NCBI RefSeq assembly: GCF_000208865.1
Contig: NC_018395.1
Coordinates: 1,643,920 to 1,707,919 of the forward strand
DNA: 64,000 bases
Origin: Neospora caninum Liverpool
Lineage: Eukaryota; Apicomplexa; Conoidasida; Eucoccidiorida; Sarcocystidae
Direction of reading: 5' to 3'
In this document: in pieces, positions 10,586-20,907 of the stretch
Numbering within the stretch: the stretch's first letter is position 1
Layout: the number at the start of each line of letters is the position of its first letter
Program-made: the position numbers and the translations under genes
Notes under the pieces: generated by a model
What the model saw: the letters and a program-made list of their open reading frames with translations, nothing else
What the model was told of the DNA's origin: nothing
Database searches by the model: none

Positions 10586-13500
10586 GTTCCGCCAAAACTC
10601 AGAAAGAAAACTCACGGGGAACCGCACCTAGGAAAAACGGCGCAAAGGCGCTAGAGCCCATGTTGATGTTGAGAATGCATTGCATGAAGACACGCCAGCT
10701 TTTTAATGCCGCGTTTACTCAAGACAAGCGTCGCTCATTGGAAAAGACACTTCTTGTGTGACCGGGAAATTAAACGGTAAAAAAGTGCCCGCATGCGGGA
10801 AACAAAAAAAAATCAAATGGACTGGGAGCTTACTTTTCAATTAAACGCTCTGTCAACCTCTTGAGAAGGGAGCGACGGTGAGATTCCTTCCAGTCGCACC
10901 CTGAACGGGCCGCCGCTACAAAAGTCCTGGCGACACCGACCCACCCCGGCTAGGCAGCGAGGACATGAACCTCATGGTGTCGGCGATTTTAGTTGTGAAT
11001 AAGCCTTCTTTTTTTTCCTTTTCGTCAGGAAGACAAAGTTCCTTCGGGAGAGAATGCAATAAGAATTAGGGTGGGAAGAGTGGCTATTCTGACTTGTCAA
11101 ACTGTTTCGTTGCTCTCGCTCTTCATGCTCCGCGTGCAGCAAAAAGGTCGCGGTCACATTCTGAAGCACTAGTAAGGGTTCTCCGTAGACGCTGGCAACT
11201 TAAAGAAACGCTGTGGTCTCTCTAGGGTTACGAGAAAGGGTCAGCATGGATACCAGGACTCAGCATCCGCTATGGGATCGTGTACGAGTAGGGTCAGGTC
11301 GCTCTAAATTGAGAGGACGAATGCGTTGCTCCTAGGCCTCGCCGGGCGCAATCGTTGTGGTAGATATTGTCTCTGTACAAATGATCACAGCTAGTGGTAA
11401 GAAGTTGAGAACATACATAGGAGCAGGAGAAAAAGGGGCAAGAGGTGCTCTTTGTGCCGGCTTTGTTCTCAAGATAAGGTAAGTTCTTTGTGCCGGTATA
11501 TATTGGCGGTCGAAAAGTCGAAGTCGTGTGTGAAGCTGCAGAAAACAAGTCTTGCCACGTCTGTCATTATCTCTCTCTCCGGGAGAAAACTGGTGTAAAG
11601 AGCTTGAGCTCCGCGGCCACAGAGGCGATACGGCTTGCAAGGACGGACACTTACATAGGCAAGCTCATGAGCGTAACTCTCGGGAAGAAGCGGTTTGGAC
11701 TTGCCCGGAAGCAACGTGCGTCACAGTCACACAGCGTCAAGTGAATCCCCAAGTCTGGTTGGGGAAGGTCCAGTGCCCCTCACTGCAATCTGAGTTTGTG
11801 GCGTTGTCCCGTATCTGTTCAGCAGTCTTGCTGTATTTGAGTTTGCATGCTCGTGTGAGTTTGCATGTTCGTGTCACAGAACACGCATCCCAACGGTTCC
11901 GCATTCAGTCGGTGTGAGCTCACTGCTGCGGCTGGTCTTGCTCTGAGCAGTTTCATTCCGGGAATTGAGGCGGTTCCCCTTTGCCCTCTACCTCAGTAAG
12001 CAGCAAAAGAAAGCCGATGCGAACTGCACACTTGTCACCTGGTCAGCCTAGCACTTCACGGGTTACACCCGACATTGCTACTGGGTTTCAAAGGTGTTGC
12101 GATGGGTGTGGCAGACCGGAGGCAGGAAAGTGGAAACTACCCAATAGTTGTCATGAGCACCGGAAGCTTCAGCGAACAAAAATGCGGCTGGACAAATGAC
12201 AGCAAATTCACATATCTCGAAGCTGAGGCAACAAATTCACGGTGGAAAAATCATCCGGGAATTGTTGTCTAACTGACTCGAATTCAGACTCGCGAAAAGC
12301 CGAAAAGAAATTGCATTAAGCTGAGCTGATGCTCACGATTCCAGTGCTTTTCCGCTCAGGTGGTGTGCTTCTAAACTAAAACAGTGCTCCACTTGGAGAA
12401 TTGAACGGCTCAGTCCTGCGGGCTGCACCAGAACGGTAGCAGGCGTAGTAAACAACATTTCCGTCGGACATATTAGTATGCATGAAGCAGTCACTCTTGT
12501 TTGTCGCCAGTCGTTCGATGAGCGGTCGCATATGTGATCATGGTGGCCCACTTTGGTGACTGCGTCTGGGCACCGTCGCGTACAATTCACCAGTCTAATG
12601 GATGCGCAGAGGTCTTATCTGATTGCGGACAGTGTTCAGTTTGAATAGTTAGGACGCAAGAGACCTTGCGGGAGTGATGCTCCTGTGTAGAAAGCCTGGG
12701 ATGTGGGCGGTGAAAACGGTTTGCGATAAGCGGGAGCGATAAGAAATCACAGGCGGATTTTTGTGCTGCTTCCGCTCACAGTGAGCCTACCTTTCCTCTC
12801 CTGTACACAGCAGTTAATTGTATGTCTACATGGACCACGTCGTGCGGGTTCCCTGTAGCAGAACGTCGGCTACTCTTTTTAGAATTCACAGCAGCTGCTG
12901 ATGCCCCGACCTCGTCATGGTTTGGCTTGTGTAGGCAGATTCCCTCTGGCGTTTGCAATAGTCTTGAATGTTCAAAAGACTTCAGATTCGATTAATTCGG
13001 TGGCATCACGAGTGCCCGACTTGAGCCGAAGCCGAAGTGCGGTGAGGCATGAGCAGCAGTAGACGCTGTAGTGCACGAAGTGAACAGTGGAGCACCGGCC
13101 TCATTAGGAGGAACTCTTTTATACGCAGAGCACGAAAAGATCGGGGCCCAGTACGGCGGCACTGCCTGTCGCGAACGCCCAGGGGCAATGAACCACCAGA
13201 AAGCTTTCAAGGACGCTGAGGTGGGATGGCTAGCTGACAGGAGCACGGGAAACCCACGAGAAACGCACATACAGGGTATGACTGCATGTCGGGACGGATC
13301 AGAATGGGCCGCCTGCTTTCTCGGGCGTTGCTTTAGTACATGTTCTTGGCCACCTTCAAAGGCAAGAAGGAAGTAGCTCCGTCTTCGCGTGGTTCTTCCT
13401 GTAGTGTGCATGTGGCCGCTTCTCAACGCTATGCCATGGTGGCCGGGTGCTGCTTGAGGTGACGGCACTCGAGTTCTTTCTTAGTTTCTCGTCGAAAGCA

Positions 13501-14014
13501 GAAGTGATAAAGGTAGTGGATCTGATTGTATCCTATGGGAATAACAAAGGCACACCATCTTTTCGTTCCTGAAATTTAGGCTAAGAATCACTGTGAAGTC
13601 CCGTGATGTTAGGGGGTTATGACTCACAGTTTCCAGAACAGAGACGCTGTCCATGTTTTGGGCACACCCGTTGTGTGCTCCTACCTTCCTGCATTGCTTG
13701 CTCGCACCACTGCATTTCCTTCACGCGGTTCGGCGTTTTTCTTTCTGGAGTTCACGGATCTGTGAAATCCAGACCCTTTTCCCGAGGACGGGTGCTTGGT
13801 TTTCGTCCGCCGCCGCCTTGAGATCCGATAAAATCCCCGTGTCGTGCGCTGGATTGCCTCACAGCTTCGCTTGGTGCTTCGTTTAAGGTGCCGGATTGAT
13901 GTTTTACCTGTCTACCCCAAGGACAAATTAATCTTCCGCCTTCGCGGATTTGCGCGTGCCTTAGGCGTTTGTTGCCTTCGATAAGTTTTGTGGTGGGTGC
14001 GTACGCTAGTGAAG
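10586..14014. other. Intergenic block upstream of the secreted-protein and microexon genes
   Basis: The flanking genes diverge from this block, so it should hold both promoters. Base composition is clearly less GC-rich than the coding regions. It contains a tandem duplication of an 18-base TGCATG-containing unit at 11839-11874. Several isolated good donor-like sites (for example GTAAGT at 11479) have no partner I could use. No supported gene. Confidence 0.5.
11839..11874. repeat. Tandem duplication of an 18-base TGCATG-containing unit
   Basis: Two adjacent copies of GAGTTTGCATGCTCGTGT, the second differing by one base. TGCATG resembles the core bound by some ApiAP2 factors, so a regulatory role is conceivable but unproven. 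Confidence 0.7.
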
Positions 14015-17000
14015 ATGAGTGGCGACATCGAACCTCGAGAGCAGATGCCACTGCCTGAACCTCCAGAGCAGATGCCTCTGCCTGAACCTCCAGAGCAGAT
14101 GCCTCTGCCTGAACCTCCAGAGCAGATGCCTCTTCCTGAACCTCCAGAGCAGATGCCTCTGCCTGAACCTCCAGAGCAGATGCCTCTGCCCGAACCTCCA
14201 GAAAGTATTGCTCAGCGGGTGAGTTGGGACCTACAAACCTCCATATTATGCAAATACGCGGAAATGAAGGATTCTCGGTTTTAGAGCAGTTTTCCCCCAG
14301 GAGAAAGCTGAGTGTGGGTGTAATACGTTCATGAATGCAGCCGTAGTTAAAGTGAGCTCCTGTCCTGTTTACACATTTGGGCGGGGGAAAATGTTTTTTG
14401 CAAAAAAAAAAACAAACCGTCTCTTGATTCAGCCTATGGCAGAGCTTGTACGGGACCATACTACGTGTGCCTTTGTGCTGTCCCTCGGCCGTCACAGAGA
14501 ACCTCACTTGCAGCGGTTCAGAACAGCCTTGTGGTGTAAAAAGAAAAAATATGTATAACTTTTGTCGAAGAGCCTTATCCCGATGCATCAAAAATGTCGT
14601 GTCAAGCAAGGTTTGCCTGTGTGTTTCGGCCTGACAGGCGTACTGGTTATGAGCCTGCTCCGTAGAGTCTTGCTGGCTGGCCATGCCACTGAGTATGGGA
14701 ATCGAAGTTGGAGAAATCTGCTACTCGCGATGTGTTTCGTGTGTGCGTGTGTGTGTTCTCGAAGCTCCGGCGCATCCAACAGAAAGCACGAGAGGTAAGG
14801 AAGACACCGTCCGCAGCTGGGCTTCAACAGCCAGGGCCCGTTCAGAACAATGGTGCATCCATCCTGAGAAAAATGACTTATTGCACGGGCTCAACAAACG
14901 ATCATTCTGCACAGCGGATGCTACAGTTGAGGGCCGACGAAGCGAACACAGTTTTGTTTTTCACGTTTCTGTGACAAGTGGAAGATGACCAATGCAAATT
15001 TACCGCGAAATCCTGGGAGCATCAGGGCAGAAAGCCCGGAAGCTGCGCCTCGCGTCTCCTTTATTCGGTTGTATAGAATTATGTAACCTTCGCCTGCGAA
15101 GGCTTACGCTTCTTTTGTGGGGATCAACTGCGACGTAGACACACTCAACATGACCTACCAAAGCCACCTAAATTCGGCGCTATATTACCGAACGGTCGTA
15201 CGCCGGTCGCCGAAAGCTCCGTAGTCGTCCTCGAGTGTTCCATGGAAAAACAGGAATTTCAGATAAAAGACGATGGCTGCAAGCATGATAAAAAGCCAGG
15301 ACAGACACGATCCCTTTCCACGAAGCCTTCGTATGCAACGCCCTCATTTGTTCATGGGCGTGTAATGTATTGATGACATACTTGTCATTCGCCATAACCG
15401 ATAGGAGGCTTGAGTATTTCAGTAGAAACATCAGACGTTACTGGCCCCACCACGGCTAGTCCACAGGACTGTGTAAACCAGAGGCAGATATTAGGGAGCG
15501 AGACTGAGCTCCCCGTAGCCTGCACATGTATATTATGATGATTTTCGTGGGCTCGTTTCCCTTCCGGTTTACAACCGGACACGCAAACTGTTGTCTGTTG
15601 TTGGGGATGATTTCTTTTTGGCTCAGCTCAAGAAAGAGAACAAAACGCTACACGAGGTGAGGCGGAGTCTTCAGTCAAGACATGAGAAAAGATACCTTTG
15701 CAGGAGAGGAGGAAGGAGCAAGAGAAATTGAACTGCATTCTTTCGGTTCGTTCACTAATGGCACCGTCTAGTGGTCAAAAAATTGTCATATATAGGCGTG
15801 CAGCTTTTTCTTTCAAGTAAGGTGCTGAGGTGGCTAATTCTTATTCACTTCTGTGTATTTTGTAACCGAAGCAAAATAGCGACTACGTCTCACACTCTTC
15901 CTATGTTGTGTGCATTGTCTGCTGTGTCCAACAAAGTGATAATTGGAAAACACTTTTAAAGTCCAGTTAGGTGCTCATTTTCGTTACACTAAAGCTAGTA
16001 GTGGAACAACGGAAGCGGCTCGCGCGCAGAGACGCGGGCCGTGAGCAGGCCGTTCAGCTGTGAGACTGCGAAGGATGGTAGAGAAAGGACGTTCGATACA
16101 TTAGTAAGCAACAGCAAATTTTCCAGTGTCATAGCCGTCCTGCAGCGTGGGATCTGATGAGGCTGTGTGCTTGGCCAATCCACATAGGAAGATTATTTTA
16201 CTTGAGCGTGTGTTTTGTCATCAGAGGTTGAATAGCAGAGGATCGGCGCTTGAACAGGTGAGAATGCCTCCAATTCTAATAGAGCCCTCAGGCCACTTCT
16301 AACACAGAAATGAGAGCTTCGCGTATGCGTTACAGAAAGTAGAGGGTGGCGCTTCAAGTTACACCTGCCTTTGTCGCGAATGAAAAGTCCCTTCGTTTGT
16401 TATCGGTCATGTTACCGCATTTAGGAAAACCCAGAAACACATTCCATTGTGTGTTCAGCGGCTTCAGCTTGTGTTTTTGGTGTTGGGAAGGATTGAGAAG
16501 AGAGATGGGAACTCATGGCTCTTCATACGGTGCCATAGTTATTACTCTTGAACGCGGGTCCTGTACGAGTATATTTACTTCATTTCGATTCATCGTCCTG
16601 TTAAACACAAAATATTTATATCGAGGGACTACTGTAACAATTCCTCGGTTTTCACCTTTGTAGTGCCCGTCGCGCTGCGCTTCGCGCTCTGGCATCTGAG
16701 TGTAACGATTAGGAGACAGACACAGCGAACATTCTTTCAGTTGGAAAAGTAATTTGTGTGCTCAGGCAACCCTCGACGCTACAAACGGCGGAAATTTACC
16801 CGCAACGACTTCCCGTGTAGGCTCCTGTTGAGGGTTGCGTCGTCCTTCTTGTTGCATTGTGGCAGTGGCAGCCTGCCTAGCACACAAAAGGTCGTAGTTG
16901 AGGAATTAGTGCCGATGCAGAGTATTTTCCAGAGCAAATCGTTATCCGTTTTCTCCTTTCTGTGGAATGGGTCTCTTAAGACATCACCGTACGGGTTTTT

Positions 17001-17362
17001 TCTGTGTTATCGGTGTGACTTAACAGGAAACGAAGAACAGCCACGATAGTGTTGATGCTTTCGCGGGGATGCAGAGAGAAATTCTGGCAGAGTATGAGCA
17101 ACTATTGAGGGAACAACAAGCCGAAATTCGAGCGCTACAAGAACAGTTGTCGAAAATGGATAGCAACGTTTCGTCCAATCAAGGGAACTCTACCCCTGCT
17201 GTCGATGACAGTTCGTATTGCTCACAGCCAAGTTTACTTTGTAGATGGCTGGCCTGTGTTTATGGGTCTGGAAATGATGACGCCCGAAGTGAACTAAAGA
17301 ACACCCACGGTGTGCTCCGCACCACTGTGTTACCAGCTGAAACCACGCCTCCAGGATTGTGA
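14015..17362 (+). CDS. Candidate multi-exon coiled-coil protein built from phase-0 microexons (about 227 aa)
   Basis: Hand-built model with exons 14015-14218, 14301-14351, 14765-14794, 15627-15656, 16225-16257 and 17027-17362. All begin and end in phase 0 and are bounded by AG acceptors and GTGAGT, GTGAGC, GTAAGG, GTGAGG and GTGAGA donors. Exon 1 encodes MSGDIEPR followed by six EQMPLPEPP repeats and ESIAQR. The four internal exons are only 51, 30, 30 and 33 bases (for example LRRIQQKARE and LKKENKTLHE). The last exon encodes a coiled coil (EYEQLLREQQAEIRALQEQ) and a tail ending TTPPGL before TGA at 17360. Base differences between the six repeat units are all at third codon positions and silent, which favours real coding. 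Alternative or extra exons are possible at 14915-14950 and 15704-15816. I do not recognise the protein. No transcript evidence was available. Confidence 0.5.
14039..14200 (+). repeat. Six 27-base tandem repeats encoding EQMPLPEPP
   Basis: Six in-frame units without gaps. Unit 1 has CCA for CCT, unit 4 has CTT for CTG, and unit 6 has CCC for CCT; each change is synonymous. The array makes up most of exon 1 of the microexon gene and would form an extended Pro/Glu-rich segment. Confidence 0.95.
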
Positions 17363-20300
17363 TAGTAGGGCTGGTGTGTATTGAGCGCCTCTTGTCTGTT
17401 TTCCTTCATCCGTGTTTGTTAACCAGAGTAACGTGAGCTGACGGTCAGCGACGCTCTTGGCAGGGACAAGTACTGTAGTTGATTCTAAGGTCACTTTCCA
17501 GCATGTGTCGAAACCAGTTTATAGCGCGACGGGAGTGCCAGAAATCAATAAAGGCATAATCTATGCCATGGGAGAAATAACCACGGAATCCACCTTGCAA
17601 CAAGCGTACTCACTACTTGAGAGACGTTGAACCCGGACTGGCGGGGGCGCTTGTTTGGGGGGGGGGGGTAGCTACTGCTTTGAGGTCGACGATTGCTGCT
17701 ACAGCCTCTCTTTACCGCTTTCAGTAATGGATACGATGTGCGGAAAGAGTATGTGCTGCTCTGTTGACGAACGCGCTAGCCACGGGAATTCAACACGGTC
17801 AATGAGCCCTGGACGCACCACAGCAGTGCGTGTTCAAGCGGGGGTGACGAGATGGGATGGATAGTGGTTCAGGCGAGAAAAATGAGGACGGTTGGTGTGT
17901 TTTGTTGACACCCTTCCAGTGGAAAATAATGGGAGGTGGTTCGCGAGATGCACTTTTGAGACACTTGGGAAACAGATTTCCATATTCTCGAAGCCAGTGG
18001 CAGTGGACGAGTGTATGCAGTGCCGTCTCAGCAAGCGAACGCATACACAACAGAATGTCACTGTCTTTTCGACTACCAGACCTCTGTCAACACGGAAGTT
18101 TGCTTGCTACCGAGTAGCCTGCTGCTCGGTCTACGTACGTGACCTTACAGCAAGAAAGCGAGGATGCTTGCCTGAATACTTGCAAAAGAGGATGGCCGCG
18201 GTTTCCGTGTCAGAATCATGGCGAGGGAATCCGCCGCGAGCACGAAAGCTTTGGCCTCTGAGCCCTACGAAGGTCCCGTACTCTTTGGGCAAACGGCACT
18301 TTTCTTAAACAAAATGTCGCATCAAAAGCGAGGGACACCTTATGCAGAAGAGTAATCTAGAAAAACCCATTTCCAGAGTCCATAACAGCCCACCTCGGAA
18401 GGGACTGATTGAGGCGCTGCCGGGGTAGACTTTGCCGACAGACCCTCACTACCTCTGTGAGGAGTTATGCAAAGTTGTCGCCACCGGAGACGGACTCCTG
18501 TCGGCATGTGCGTGCCGGTATACAGGCAAAGAATCCGTTCCGCCGACTGCGGAGCAGAAAACGCAGAACCAGGGGAAAATCTGCTTCTCGTGAATTTGTA
18601 GATGCTCTATCATGGAAGCACAAGGCTTCCTAAACGCTTGTTGTAGTCAGCCTTGATAACCGCGGCTCTTTTTCCCCGTGTTTTGATTCCGCAGTCCCCT
18701 GCGGCATTCCGTTGGGCTCGAGGCCAGAAACGCAGCAATCACCCTTCTGTTTGCCTTTTGTCCGCATAACCTTTGGTTCCGCAGTCGCCATTGTCAACTT
18801 CCGGTAGTGGCGGTTTGCATCTCCTTTCGTTTTCCCTGGTTCAAATGCTTGGCTGCGTATCGACTCTTTTTTGCCTCCTCGCCGTACGGATATCGGGATA
18901 GGTCAGAAGGTCGTCCTCCCTAAATCGTATCCGAGAAAAACAGCTTTTTCGCCGTTCTAACCCCACCGTGTGCCGTGATCCATCTTCATAGAAGATCACG
19001 CCTGGGCGATCCACTGGCAAACCGAAACAAAAGGAGGCGGCTGCGGGAAAGAAACGCTCGTATATATGCAGAAAGGAGAGGGACGGCCTTCCTCTGTGTC
19101 GGGAGTCCAGAAGCGCTCCTCGGCAACCCGTCGGGCCTCTGCCCTAGACCCGTTCCGGCCCTATCGCGTCAGGAGGAGACGGGGCGTCTCACTTTCGCGT
19201 TTCTACGGCACCCCGGACAACGCCCAGAAATGTTTTCCTAACTGCTGCCGACAAAGCCCTGGGTCTGCTTTTTGCCTTTCAACAGCTGTCGGCCTGCTTC
19301 GCGGTACTGGCCCTCTGTACAGGCTTCGCCGTGAGAGTGACTCTGAGCATTTCCACATTTGAAGGCGTGATACAGGCTCAGAGCGCTCGTCTCCACCTGT
19401 TCTCCAGGGTTTCCGGTGGAACCGATCGAATTTGTTCCCCGTAACGGCCGTACCCATTTCTCCGATGCCGGCCATCGCTGCCAAACTCTGAACCGCGCGG
19501 TCCACAGATGGAGGGACCGCTGCCATTCTCCTCTCACCTCTGGAACCTTTTTCCCGTTTCCCTGTGGCGTCGATATCCAAAAGACAAGCGTGATAACATG
19601 TCCATTTGAATCCGCCTACCCATCTCTGTTTTGCGGCCTCCGTATACCGTTCCGACGCGTGTCTTGACACGGGCCTTCCTGCGCCTACCGCGTGGTCTTT
19701 TCCTCCTCGGCCCTGGCGGGGTGAAGCTGCAGCCACAAGAGATAAGTTTCTTCGGAACCCTCGTGGATTTGCCCACCGTCATTTACGAGCACAGCCCTTC
19801 GTGCTGCCTTCGGCCCCTCGACTCAGGAACAAGCAAGTGCTTCAGCTCTAGCTGGCGAAGCGGCTTCCTGAGATACGTCTACCTCTCTGCTGTTTCCAAC
19901 TGTTCTCGAGGCCAGCAAATCGATGTTTCAAGGAAAACTGACGCGCGGTCTGTAGCCACGCAAGAAACGGAGACCTTCTTCTGTAACGTTTTTTGTATCG
20001 TCGCCCCACTCGGCTTCTGGGACTCCGAACTGCTGGGATCGTCCGAACCGTATAACGCACGTCCTTCCTCGTTTGTTGCCTAACACGGATCGCTGGGAAA
20101 GACGCTTCTTGTCCGTCCAGGCGACTCTGTGCCAAGAGTCGCACTCTGCGCCAGCATCGCAGGAAAGTCCTGCTAGTCGTGGACTGTAGGAATATCGTGA
20201 ATTTGCCTTCTGTTTCGCTTTTGTCTGAGCGGAGGTTCACCTTGTTTCCCGCCTTCGCGGGGCACCCTGTCCGACTGCTGTCGAGTCCCCGTCCGCTGAT

Positions 20301-20907
20301 CCTGGAGACAGTTCCGCGCTTAAGGATGAATCCGCACATCCCCTGAAGAACGCGCGTTCACTTTTGTCTCCCGTTTCCCCTCCAGCCCGCTGTGCGCTTG
20401 CCAACGTCTCTCTGCTTCAGCAGTTCCCGGCCAGGTGGTCTTGCAAAACGGCGCCGAGCAGAAATCAGGGTGCCGCTGCTGGTAACGCGAAACCCGTGTT
20501 TTGGGCTGCCACGTGGCGTCGACATTCTCAATCTGTTCTGTCTCCCCGCCCGAAGAAGCGCCAAACAGTACGTCCTTCAGCCCTTCAGGGGCTTTCCCTC
20601 TCGTGGTTGCCCGGCGGCTCGGGGGGCGGGGGAACGCGTCAGTTTCGCAGAGCATGCATCTCTTCCGTATTATGCCAATCAATACGTTTCATCGTTATTG
20701 GTATTTCGTCTCTGGCGCGCCGGCTTCTCTCCCTGCGGCATATCGGCAGCTTTCCTCGGGTGGTAGGAGAGAGCGAGTCGACCGAGAAGGCAAGACTGGA
20801 GTGACGCCGGAAACCCCGGAGAGTCTACGTGGTTGAGGGGCGCCGTCTCTTGGGGGCGGTCATGCTGACCAGTGTCTCCTAGACACCCTGAGGACGTTCG
20901 GCGCGCG
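17363..20907. other. Gene-poor block upstream of the CDC50 gene
   Basis: The 3.5 kb between the coiled-coil candidate and the CDC50 start. A 12-base G run lies at 17657-17668. Short plus-strand frames such as one covering 17727-17864 show no domain. The last 2 kb become GC-richer and pyrimidine-rich, as expected of a long 5' leader. An AGCATGCATC site at 20651-20660, about 250 bases upstream of the start codon, resembles coccidian TGCATGC promoter elements. No supported gene. Confidence 0.5.
17657..17668. repeat. G12 homopolymer
   Basis: A run of twelve G; the length is liable to sequencing and replication slippage. Confidence 0.9.

Noticed and set aside
14039..14200. CRISPR-like array
   Set aside because: The units are contiguous, with no unique spacers, and they encode a peptide repeat in a eukaryotic gene.
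13752..14684. 310-residue minus-strand frame with EVQAEASAL repeats
   Set aside because: It is the reverse complement of the EQMPLPEPP array. The plus-strand frame has a start codon, silent-only variation and a perfect GTGAGT donor, so the minus frame is taken as a shadow.
15704..15816. Possible exon encoding ERRKEQEKLN with good acceptor and GTAAGG donor
   Set aside because: It ends in phase 2, which does not fit the next modelled exon, and would leave only a 47-base intron from the previous one. Kept only as an alternative.
15995..16040. Possible extra microexon (LVVEQRKRLARRDAG) before a GTGAGC
   Set aside because: It would leave phase 1 and the following exon would then hit a stop; a GC donor would be needed to keep frame.
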